Below are positions 1-5,322 of a DNA stretch of 10,385 nt, piece by piece (position 1 is the first letter of the stretch; each line of letters starts with the position of its first letter). The notes under the pieces were generated by a model. That model worked only from the letters and a program-made list of their open reading frames with translations, was not told where the DNA came from and searched no databases. The stretch is taken from NCBI GenBank assembly GCA_039029935.1, contig JBCCFC010000389.1, positions 1 to 10,385 of the forward strand. Reading direction: 5' to 3'. This DNA comes from G039029935 sp039029935 (GTDB lineage: Bacteria; Chloroflexota; Anaerolineae; Caldilineales; Caldilineaceae). Both the position numbers and the translations under genes were made by a program.

Positions 1-29
1 CTGCGTCACAGATAACCAATCTGTGATAC
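1..29. repeat. Partial REPIN-like palindromic repeat (copy A)
   Basis: This is the right part of the 47-bp element seen complete at 31-77 and 112-158, cut by the window edge. It keeps the second hairpin (TCACAGAT, loop AACCA, ATCTGTGA) and the terminal GATAC. It is separated from copy B by a single base, so A and B form a tandem pair. Confidence 0.75.
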
Positions 30-30
30 A

Positions 31-77
31 GTATCGCAGGTTGGCTACCTGCGTCACAGAGAATCAATCTGTGATAC
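31..77. repeat. REPIN-like palindromic repeat (copy B)
   Basis: The element starts GTATC and ends GATAC and holds two adjacent hairpins. The first pairs CGCAGGT with ACCTGCG and the second pairs TCACAGA with TCTGTGA. It matches copy C (112-158) with only three differences over 63 bp, since identity continues for 15 bp past the right end (through 92). All three differences (46, 61, 64) fall in or next to the hairpin loops, so the stems are unchanged. No coding function is visible. Confidence 0.8.
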
Positions 78-111
78 TGGTTTCGACTTTCCTATTTAAG
101 AGCAAAGGGTA

Positions 112-158
112 GTATCGCAGGTTGGCAACCTGCGTCACAGATAACCAATCTGTGATAC
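112..158. repeat. REPIN-like palindromic repeat (copy C)
   Basis: This is a complete copy offset by exactly 81 bp from copy B. Hairpin 1 is CGCAGGTT (116-123), loop GGC, AACCTGCG (127-134). Hairpin 2 is TCACAGAT (135-142), loop AACCA, ATCTGTGA (148-155). Read on the opposite strand, hairpin 2 is a diverged copy of hairpin 1: CGCAGGT has become CACAGAT and the partner ACCTGCG has become ATCTGTG. Both stem changes are therefore compensated, and the element is two inverted copies of one REP-like unit. A TTG at 122 inside this repeat opens the reading frame of the downstream gene but is not a credible start. Confidence 0.82.
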
Positions 159-208
159 TGGTTTCGACTTTCCGATTCAATCAAAAACACTTTCCAAAAG
201 GGAACATC

Positions 209-1645
209 ATGCAAATGAATCAAGACAACACAAACGCAACGTTAAATACAGCACTCGACATCGCTGGATTTTGGCGTCGTTTACTCGCCTTTCTCATCGA
301 TGGTGCAATCATTGCATTGCTTTTGTTCACCCTGAATCTCACCCGACAAGCATTCGGACTTTCACTCAGCTACTGGTCACGCATCATCGCCTATCTCATC
401 ATCATTGCCTATTCAGGCTATTTCAACTCGCAGATGGGTCAAGGGCAAACGGTCGGCAAACGGCTAATGCGAATCGTTGTGGTCAGCAAACAAACTGCCT
501 ATCTCAACATGAGCCGTTCACTGCTGCGAGCAGTGATGCTGGCACTCATTTTCATGGTCAACGAGTGGGCCATTCCCATTCTGCAAAATCCCGTCACCAC
601 AATTCTGTTTATGATTATCGTTATGGGCAGTGCGCTGGCCTTGTTTTATGGGCTGGTCTTCAACCGCACCACGCGGCAAGGGCTGCATGACCTGCTTGCT
701 GGCTCCTATGTCATCCATACATCCATTAACAGCCAACCCGACCAATCAACGATAATGCCATCAACACCACGCACCCATCTCATCATGACCATTCTCACAA
801 GCTTTGCCATCATCGCCATGATCTTCATCCTATCACACCGTCCTCGCCAACAGAATTATGCCGCAACCTTAGCGCAAGGGGTCCACTACACCCGTGAAGT
901 GCGGCACACGCCACGCCCATTGATGGTTCACATCGTTGAAATTGATCTACGCAATCCTGACCTGCGTTTCTTGGTCACACCGGGCGATCCAGACAACGAA
1001 ATGGAGTTGCCTGCGCGCACAACATCACAATTTACCGATGAGTTTGGGGTGCAACTGGCAATCAACGGTAGCTTTTTTGAACCATTTCTTGTTGGATACT
1101 TTCTCTTTGATTATTATCCCAAGATGGGCGACCCGCTGAATATATTGGGGCAGTCCATCTCCAACGGTGACATCTACTCTGAGGCCGCGCCCAATCAGCC
1201 CGTCCTTTGTCTGGATGGCATCAATACACAAATCCAACCACTACAGTGTCCATCAGGGACAACACAAGCAATTGCTGGAAACAATATCCTTGTCAGCGAT
1301 GGTGTCTCACAGGTTGCAAATCGAACAAATCGACTTCACCCACGTACAATTGTAGCGGTCAATGAGGCGCGAGATACATTGTTCATGATATTGATTGATG
1401 GACGGCAGAAAAATTATAGTGAAGGTGTGTACTTAGCGGAGCTAGCAGAGATTGCACTAGAATTGGGTGCATATGAAGCATTAAATCTGGATGGCGGTGG
1501 GTCTACAACGTTGGTTATCAACGATGGGCGACGGACCAAGGTACTCAATTCGCCCATGCATCGCGGTATCCCCATGTGGGAGCGTCCGGTGGGGAATCAT
1601 TTAGGGGTGTATTGGGACACATCTGTGGCAGGTTCTGAGGAATAG
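209..1645 (+). CDS. RDD-domain membrane protein fused to an extracytoplasmic phosphodiester glycosidase (NAGPA/DUF2233-type) domain
   Basis: This is a 478-residue two-domain membrane protein. The N-terminal third is an RDD domain with four hydrophobic segments (about 25-46, 55-72, 105-125, 130-151). It shows the family signatures FWRRLLAFLIDG near 21-32, QTVGKRLMRIVVV near 80-92 and RQGLHDLLAGSYVI near 156-169. A fifth hydrophobic segment (about 190-208) would carry the chain to the outside, where residues about 239-469 form a phosphodiester glycosidase domain with INGSFF (284-289), LIDGR (395-399), LNLDGGGST (425-433) and a final GNHLGVYW. That domain family includes the enzyme that uncovers mannose-6-phosphate and bacterial exopolysaccharide-associated proteins. 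The substrate here is unknown. The ATG at 209 is chosen because AAAAGGGA lies 5 bp upstream and the frame before it runs through repeat copy C. The role of the RDD part (transport or anchoring) is not established. Confidence 0.85.
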   Translation: MQMNQDNTNATLNTALDIAGFWRRLLAFLIDGAIIALLLFTLNLTRQAFGLSLSYWSRIIAYLIIIAYSGYFNSQMGQGQTVGKRLMRIVVVSKQTAYLNMSRSLLRAVMLALIFMVNEWAIPILQNPVTTILFMIIVMGSALALFYGLVFNRTTRQGLHDLLAGSYVIHTSINSQPDQSTIMPSTPRTHLIMTILTSFAIIAMIFILSHRPRQQNYAATLAQGVHYTREVRHTPRPLMVHIVEIDLRNPDLRFLVTPGDPDNEMELPARTTSQFTDEFGVQLAINGSFFEPFLVGYFLFDYYPKMGDPLNILGQSISNGDIYSEAAPNQPVLCLDGINTQIQPLQCPSGTTQAIAGNNILVSDGVSQVANRTNRLHPRTIVAVNEARDTLFMILIDGRQKNYSEGVYLAELAEIALELGAYEALNLDGGGSTTLVINDGRRTKVLNSPMHRGIPMWERPVGNHLGVYWDTSVAGSEE

Positions 1646-1692
1646 TTAACCTCCTCCGAACCTTCCCCTGTTAGAGGGATGAGCTGTTCTGC
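1646..1692. other. Short convergent intergenic spacer
   Basis: These 47 bp separate the stop codons of two converging genes. There is only a weak complementarity (TCCC at about 1664-1667 with GGGA at about 1676-1679) and no T-tract, so I cannot call a terminator. Confidence 0.4.
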
Positions 1693-2943
1693 TTAAACCA
1701 TGCCAACCGCGTTTTCTAGTGCCTTCACCAGCACCTGCACCGCTCGTTCATACTCATCCAAATAGATATGTTCATTGGGTGTATGGTCCAGCGCGGCGTC
1801 ACCGGGACCGTAGGCGACAATGGGGCAGTTCCATGCAGGCCCAACCACGTTCATATCACTGGTTCCGCTCTTCACGCGGATGCCCGGACGTGTCCCCGGG
1901 GCAACTTCTTTGGCAGTTTGGCGGATGGCACGGGAGAAGCTGCGGATCAAGGCGTTGTTGCGGTCGCTACGCCATGCTGGTTCATAGCCATGAAAGTAGA
2001 GGATGATGTATGGGCCTTCTGCAAAGGATGGTCTTTCTGTATCGGGTTGCTCATCAGTGGCAAATTCCCAATGGCCGTTGCCTACTTGATCCCGCGCCCA
2101 ACGCAGCACATCAATGACGAATAGTTTATAGTCAAAACCCAAGGGGACACGGATGCCAATCTTGGTGCGAACATGATCATGCATGGTCCTGTCGGTCCAT
2201 GTATTAATTTCGCGCAGACTAGGCAATATCTGATCAAACATGTCGGTGCGTTCTTTGGGTTCAGCATCAGGGGTATCACTCACAGGCTGTGCATTGAACT
2301 CGTCGGCAAAGGCTGTGACCCAGTTCCATAGCTCAACGGCAAATGTCCCCACCCCCGCATCGGGTCCTGCGGTATGTGCCATTGGTTGGCTGACGTTCAT
2401 TTCAACTAGCACACGCCCCTTGTACCCGCGTGTGACACGATGCCAAGTGCTGGGTTCACCGATAATGCAGGCGTTGGGGATGGGTTCATCTTCACCGTTA
2501 AAGCGGTCGCGGATGAAACGTGCGCCCTTGCTTGTGGCGGCTTCCTCTTCAACGGCTCCCACAACAACGAGGCGTACATCGTTCTCGTGCGCCCACGCTG
2601 CACCCACGCGCCCGACGGCTGCTGTAAATGTTGCGAGTGGTCCTTTGGCATCAACACTGCCACGACCATAGAGGATAGGCCCCTCTTCACTAGACACAAT
2701 ACGCACAGGGATATCTCCGGGAACCGTATCAATGTGACCGAGTAGGAGGATGGTTTTCGACGCATCTGATGCGCCCATCTCACCAACAGCATTGCCTGCC
2801 TCATCGACAAAGGCGCGCTCATAGCCCAACGCCTGCATCTGCTCGACAAGCCATGCGCTGGCATCTTGTTCATGATAGGAGACGGATGGAATGGCGACAA
2901 GGCCATGAATGAGGTCGATTGCTGTTTGTTGTTGATCTTGCAT
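1693..2943 (-). CDS. M20-family metallo-amidohydrolase, LysK/ArgE/DapE type
   Basis: This is a 416-residue cytoplasmic zinc-dependent hydrolase that removes an acyl or carrier group from an amino acid. The order of motifs is LLLGHIDTVPG with His70 and Asp72, YGRGSVDAKGPLA with bridging metal ligand Asp98, VEEEA with the general-base glutamate (132-133), IGEPS with Glu163, KSGTSDMN (358-365) and LDHTPNEH with His387. The GHIDTVPG plus LYGRGSVDAKGPLA pair resembles [LysW]-lysine/ornithine hydrolases (LysK) more than generic M20 peptidases. The protein is longer than the roughly 350 residues usual for LysK, with extra sequence near 218-260. No lysW or other lysine/arginine gene is in the window, so the substrate is unproven and no symbol is given. 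It lies 79 bp downstream of the pyrK-like gene on the same strand, so co-transcription is possible. No convincing Shine-Dalgarno precedes the ATG. Alternatives are acetylornithine deacetylase, succinyl-diaminopimelate desuccinylase or a peptidase. Confidence 0.85.
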   Translation of the reverse strand: MQDQQQTAIDLIHGLVAIPSVSYHEQDASAWLVEQMQALGYERAFVDEAGNAVGEMGASDASKTILLLGHIDTVPGDIPVRIVSSEEGPILYGRGSVDAKGPLATFTAAVGRVGAAWAHENDVRLVVVGAVEEEAATSKGARFIRDRFNGEDEPIPNACIIGEPSTWHRVTRGYKGRVLVEMNVSQPMAHTAGPDAGVGTFAVELWNWVTAFADEFNAQPVSDTPDAEPKERTDMFDQILPSLREINTWTDRTMHDHVRTKIGIRVPLGFDYKLFVIDVLRWARDQVGNGHWEFATDEQPDTERPSFAEGPYIILYFHGYEPAWRSDRNNALIRSFSRAIRQTAKEVAPGTRPGIRVKSGTSDMNVVGPAWNCPIVAYGPGDAALDHTPNEHIYLDEYERAVQVLVKALENAVGMV

Positions 2944-2977
2944 GGTTGTTTGTTCTTTCTAAGGTACCCAACTTAAT

Positions 2978-3022
2978 AAATCGTGGCGAGTAGGAGGTTG
3001 ACCTATCAAACCCCTACGATTT
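2978..3022 (-). other. Imperfect hairpin between the pyrK-like and M20 genes
   Basis: AAATCGT (2978-2984) can pair with ACGATTT (3016-3022), and inside it GTAGG (2990-2994) can pair with CCTAC (3013-3017). Read on the minus strand the outer arm ends in ATTTATTAA. It could slow transcription between the two genes, but it lacks a GC-rich stem with a clean U-tract. Terminator, attenuator and chance are all possible. Confidence 0.25.
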
Positions 3023-3922
3023 TTACCAAAAGTCGTCATCATCCCATCGGCTTTTACGCGGTTTTGCCGTACTGAGGACAGGTCCATCAATGCAGAGTAG
3101 CTTGCCTTCATGTTCACAGGAGCCACAGATGCCGATGCCACATCGCATGTACGCCTCCCAACTCAGCTCGCAAACCACATTATACTCTTCGCCGATAGCC
3201 TTGAGTGCGTGTAGCATCCCATCTGGACCACAGCCATAGATACGCTCTATTTTGGTACGCCAGATATTGCGATGATCGCCGACGTTATATTTCTCCAAGA
3301 GGGCGCGTACAACATCCGTCACCTGTCCACGGAAGCCCAATGAGCCATCTTCGGTGACAATATAGAGCGGAACGACACCAGTACTGGTTGACACAAACTG
3401 ATCGAGGTCAATGGGTTCAGAACCATTTGCTGACGCAATTGGTGTCGGGAAATAGCCCTGTTGCCCCAACGCTCGGAAATGGTTGGCATAGAGAATGTCA
3501 TCCCCTGTACGTGCGCCAATCACCATGGGGCCATATTCGAGATATTTCATGCTTGCGATACGCGCCAACCACAGCAGGGGTGCAACACCATACCCACCAC
3601 CAACCAAAATGGCGTGATCTGCACCATAGTCATGCTTAAACCCATGGCCATAAGGGCCACGCAGCCAGACCTGATCCCCGATTTGCTTTTCGTGTATCAA
3701 CTCGCTAAAAGGACCGACATTTGTCACCATCAGTGTCACTGGATCGTTGTTGACCAGCGAAAAGGGTTTTTCATCAAAACCGGGCAACCACGCCATGACA
3801 AACTGGCCGGGTGTGGCATCTTCTAACGTGGCGCGCAACGTAAAGGTTTTGGTACGGTAGTTGTCCTCTTCAATGTTGGTAATGGTCACGGGTGTGGGAA
3901 GTTTAAATTTTGTGTCGATCAT
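3023..3922 (-). CDS. Dihydroorotate dehydrogenase electron-transfer subunit-like protein (PyrK family)
   Basis: This is a 299-residue cytoplasmic flavoprotein of the ferredoxin-reductase superfamily. Residues 9-95 form the FAD-binding barrel with DEKPFSLVN (50-58) and WLRGPYGHGF (86-95). Residues 103-235 form the NAD-binding part with AILVGGGYGVAPL (104-116) and YGCGPDGML (229-237). The C-terminal 2Fe-2S site has Cys261, Cys266, Cys269 and Cys277 in the PyrK pattern CGIGICGSC...C, followed by the IDGPVL typical of the family. PyrK passes electrons from dihydroorotate dehydrogenase PyrD to NAD+ in pyrimidine synthesis. No pyrD is adjacent, so the partner is unknown and other electron-bifurcating or sulfide-dehydrogenase-like roles remain possible. 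The start at 3922 is preferred over an in-frame ATG at 3958 because AAGGA lies 10 bp upstream and nothing usable precedes 3958. The tail ends in an unusual SRWDDDDFW. Confidence 0.85.
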   Translation of the reverse strand: MIDTKFKLPTPVTITNIEEDNYRTKTFTLRATLEDATPGQFVMAWLPGFDEKPFSLVNNDPVTLMVTNVGPFSELIHEKQIGDQVWLRGPYGHGFKHDYGADHAILVGGGYGVAPLLWLARIASMKYLEYGPMVIGARTGDDILYANHFRALGQQGYFPTPIASANGSEPIDLDQFVSTSTGVVPLYIVTEDGSLGFRGQVTDVVRALLEKYNVGDHRNIWRTKIERIYGCGPDGMLHALKAIGEEYNVVCELSWEAYMRCGIGICGSCEHEGKLLCIDGPVLSTAKPRKSRWDDDDFW

Positions 3923-3932
3923 ACTGTTTTGG

Positions 3933-3937
3933 TCCTT
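3933..3937 (-). promoter_or_regulatory. Shine-Dalgarno AAGGA deciding the pyrK-like start
   Basis: On the minus strand AAGGA lies 10 nt before the ATG at 3922. The alternative ATG at 3958 has no purine-rich motif upstream, which would make the 12 extra N-terminal residues 5' untranslated sequence. Confidence 0.6.
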
Positions 3938-3967
3938 ATTTTTCAATATAAGAAACATACTACAGCA

Positions 3968-4030
3968 GATTTAGGTAGGGAACGGATTTTAATTTCTAAA
4001 TATTAGAAAAATCCGTTTCAAGCCTAAATC
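3968..4030. repeat. 63-bp interrupted palindrome upstream of the pyrK-like gene
   Basis: There are three nested arms. GATTTAGG (3968-3975) pairs with CCTAAATC (4023-4030). AACGGATTTT (3981-3990) pairs with AAAATCCGTT (4008-4017). Partly overlapping these, TTTCTAA (3993-3999) can pair with TTAGAAA (4003-4009) around a 3-nt loop. It is too AT-rich and symmetric to be a directed terminator. It lies just upstream of the pyrK-like gene, so it may be a cruciform, a protein-binding operator or a remnant of a small palindromic element. Confidence 0.6.
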
Positions 4031-4117
4031 CATTGTCGCACTTCATTATCTGAATCTACAGAAATAATCATCTGTGGAGTAGACAATCTCTAATGTCGGA
4101 TTTCTCGTGTATAACCC

Positions 4118-4131
4118 GCAATAGAGATTAC
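4118..4131 (+). repeat. Left imperfect direct repeat bordering the structured element
   Basis: GCAATAGAGATTAC here matches GCAATAGAGGTTGC at 4311-4324 at 12 of 14 positions, both differences being A to G. The two copies border the inverted-repeat element between them, which resembles a target-site duplication, although 14 bp would be long for one. Confidence 0.5.
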
Positions 4132-4311
4132 ACGCAGTAGAATCCACCTCTGGTAGAGCCGAAAAAGTTCATGGTACCCAGAGGGTGCCCAAAATCCCAC
4201 GCTGATAAGCGAAGCCTGCTGAAGCCAGGCTACACGAGTAGTGCGCTTCAGCGTACTTGTCATAACAGACACCGAATTCATTCGGTGGGTGCTTTTTCGG
4301 GCGACTGCGTG
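4131..4311 (+). ncRNA. Candidate structured RNA or MITE-like element (181 nt)
   Basis: The ends pair as CACGCAGT (4131-4138) with ACTGCGTG (4304-4311). A second long-range pairing joins CCGAAAAAG (4159-4167) to CTTTTTCGG (4292-4300). Local hairpins are CCTCTGG (4147-4153) with CCAGAGG (4178-4184); AGCCTG (4213-4218) with CAGGCT (4226-4231); AGTGCGC (4240-4246) with GCGTACT (4251-4257) around loop TTCA; and CACCGAA (4270-4276) with TTCGGTG (4281-4287), also around TTCA. The third has a pair that works as G.U only when read on the plus strand, which favours a plus-strand RNA. The first local stem and the long-range CCGAAAAAG pairing would form a pseudoknot. A T5 run follows the last hairpin after 5 nt. 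I do not recognise it as 6S, SRP, tmRNA, RNase P or a known riboswitch. A small non-autonomous mobile element is the main alternative. Confidence 0.4.
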
Positions 4312-4324
4312 CAATAGAGGTTGC
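4311..4324 (+). repeat. Right imperfect direct repeat bordering the structured element
   Basis: GCAATAGAGGTTGC is the partner of the copy at 4118-4131 and has the same orientation. It overlaps by one base the right inverted arm of the 181-nt element. Confidence 0.5.
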
Positions 4325-4361
4325 TTACTCCGCTATTTAACATATATTTTATTCTGTATAA

Positions 4362-5261
4362 TCAAGTATTTTGCTCTTTCATGCTACTTATAGCAAGGAA
4401 ACGGTCAATTTCCTGTTGTAAAATAATCATGTCTTCCAACTGTAAGCCCGCAAGCCGATCTGTGGGTGCTAATCCGGCAAGTCGTTCTTCTGGCCTAAAT
4501 AAAGGCATGACATCTTCAGGTTTAAATATTCCAATAACGCTCTTTCGATATGCCCACCATCCAAGTTCCATCGCTTCATCAACCGTCATCAAACCCTTTT
4601 CCCCCATTTTATCAATAGTATACAATAGATACAACACACTTAGCTTGGCTTTTATTGAAGGGTCAATACCAGTTTGATATGCCAACGTTGTATATGTTTG
4701 CATGAGGTAATGCAATGCAGATTCACGTACTTTTTTCCGACTGGCAAATAGACGAAAGTACTGGTTGTACGGCGTCTCTTTAAGTTGATTAAGCGAAATA
4801 ATGATGACGCGGTTGAAAAAAGGCTGTGAACTCATATAAACACCCGAATGTCTACTTTGGCTATAACCCCAATCTTGTAAACGGCTTTTGTGAGGGGTTG
4901 TTGAGCTGATAATATACGTCTGCAACTCACCATATTTTAACGTCTGACTCTTACGATACAGATAATCATAATTTACAGCTTGCTCAATTCCCCCAAAAGT
5001 CACATTTTCTGTGATTTTGAATTCGAGCAAGTGATGCTTTGTATGGCGATCTCGTATACCATCGGGTAAGAGCGCACGTTGTGCTTTTGTCCATCTTGTG
5101 CCGTCACGCTGCAAGATGGCATCGATACGGGGTGGCATACTGATCGCTTTGAGTTCGTCGCTGACTGTCACATCCGCAGGAGTCAATACGCCTTTAATCC
5201 AGCGGCTAAATAGGGGATGCCAAGGTATGTTTTCATCGAATACTTGTTTGTTGCTCATCAT
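4362..5261 (-). CDS. Rpn-like PD-(D/E)XK nuclease family protein
   Basis: This is a 299-residue protein. The N-terminal half has the PD-(D/E)XK layout: PPRIDAIL with Asp47, then LLEFKIT with Glu80 and Lys82, then a basic and aromatic stretch (YDYLYRKSQTL, 98-108). The overall look (EFKIT..VTFGGIEQAVNY, a C-terminal helical part) is that of the Rpn/putative-transposase nucleases common in Chloroflexota and cyanobacteria. Those promote recombination or cut DNA, but no activity is shown here. The C-terminal part carries RLAGL twice (PEERLAGL, PTDRLAGL, about 257-273), a repeat type seen in that family. The open frame extends upstream to 5387 into smc, but the ATG at 5261 (or the adjacent one at 5258) is chosen because a perfect promoter lies just before it. 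No Shine-Dalgarno is present, which suggests a leaderless mRNA. It lies 61 bp downstream of smc on the same strand. Confidence 0.72.
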   Translation of the reverse strand: MMSNKQVFDENIPWHPLFSRWIKGVLTPADVTVSDELKAISMPPRIDAILQRDGTRWTKAQRALLPDGIRDRHTKHHLLEFKITENVTFGGIEQAVNYDYLYRKSQTLKYGELQTYIISSTTPHKSRLQDWGYSQSRHSGVYMSSQPFFNRVIIISLNQLKETPYNQYFRLFASRKKVRESALHYLMQTYTTLAYQTGIDPSIKAKLSVLYLLYTIDKMGEKGLMTVDEAMELGWWAYRKSVIGIFKPEDVMPLFRPEERLAGLAPTDRLAGLQLEDMIILQQEIDRFLAISSMKEQNT

Positions 5262-5271
5262 GATGATGTCA

Positions 5272-5299
5272 ATTATATGCGTTTTTGACAAATTGTCAA
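5272..5299 (-). promoter_or_regulatory. Consensus sigma-70-type promoter for the PD-(D/E)XK gene
   Basis: On the minus strand TTGACA (5299-5294) and TATAAT (5277-5272) are both perfect and separated by 16 bp. Transcription should start near 5264-5266, only about 3-8 nt before the ATG codons at 5261 and 5258. The gene would thus be transcribed independently of smc, whose stop codon is at 5323. Confidence 0.75.
5285..5299. promoter_or_regulatory. 15-bp perfect palindrome over the -35 box
   Basis: TTGACAAATTGTCAA has 7-bp arms around a single central base and contains the whole minus-strand -35 hexamer. A dimeric repressor bound here would block the promoter. No regulator gene is nearby, so the operator role is inference. 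Autoregulation by the nuclease protein is one option. Confidence 0.45.
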
Positions 5300-5322
5300 T
5301 GTACTGATGTTCGCTATCTAAT

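Larger units (their letters stand above)
3959..4361. other. Non-coding intergenic region of about 400 bp rich in inverted repeats
   Basis: No credible gene is visible. It contains the palindrome 3968-4030, a smaller hairpin TCTACAGA (4055-4062) with TCTGTGGA (4071-4078, one G.T pair), the direct repeats and structured element at 4118-4324, and AT-rich sequence from about 4333. The minus-strand open frame at 4090-4314 has no family resemblance and overlaps the paired arms, so I treat it as chance. Confidence 0.6.

Noticed and set aside
1..158. CRISPR array
   Set aside because: Repeats are internally palindromic with unequal spacing (1 and 34 bp), there are no unique spacers of constant size and no cas genes.
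122..208. In-frame TTG-initiated extension of the RDD fusion gene
   Set aside because: It runs through the palindromic repeat, has no ribosome binding site and no domain similarity. The ATG at 209 has AAAAGGGA at good spacing.
4149..4187. Possible tRNA because of a TGGTAGAGC D-arm-like string
   Set aside because: No T-arm consensus, no anticodon arm at the right spacing and no closing acceptor stem.
4199..4231. Possible cobalamin riboswitch or hammerhead ribozyme (AAGCCAGG and CTGATAAG strings)
   Set aside because: The rest of the B12-box and core is absent, and the hammerhead CTGANGA core is not matched.
4090..4314. Minus-strand 74-residue open frame
   Set aside because: The translation has no recognisable motif and coincides with the paired arms of the structured element. 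The symmetry explains the DNA better than coding does.
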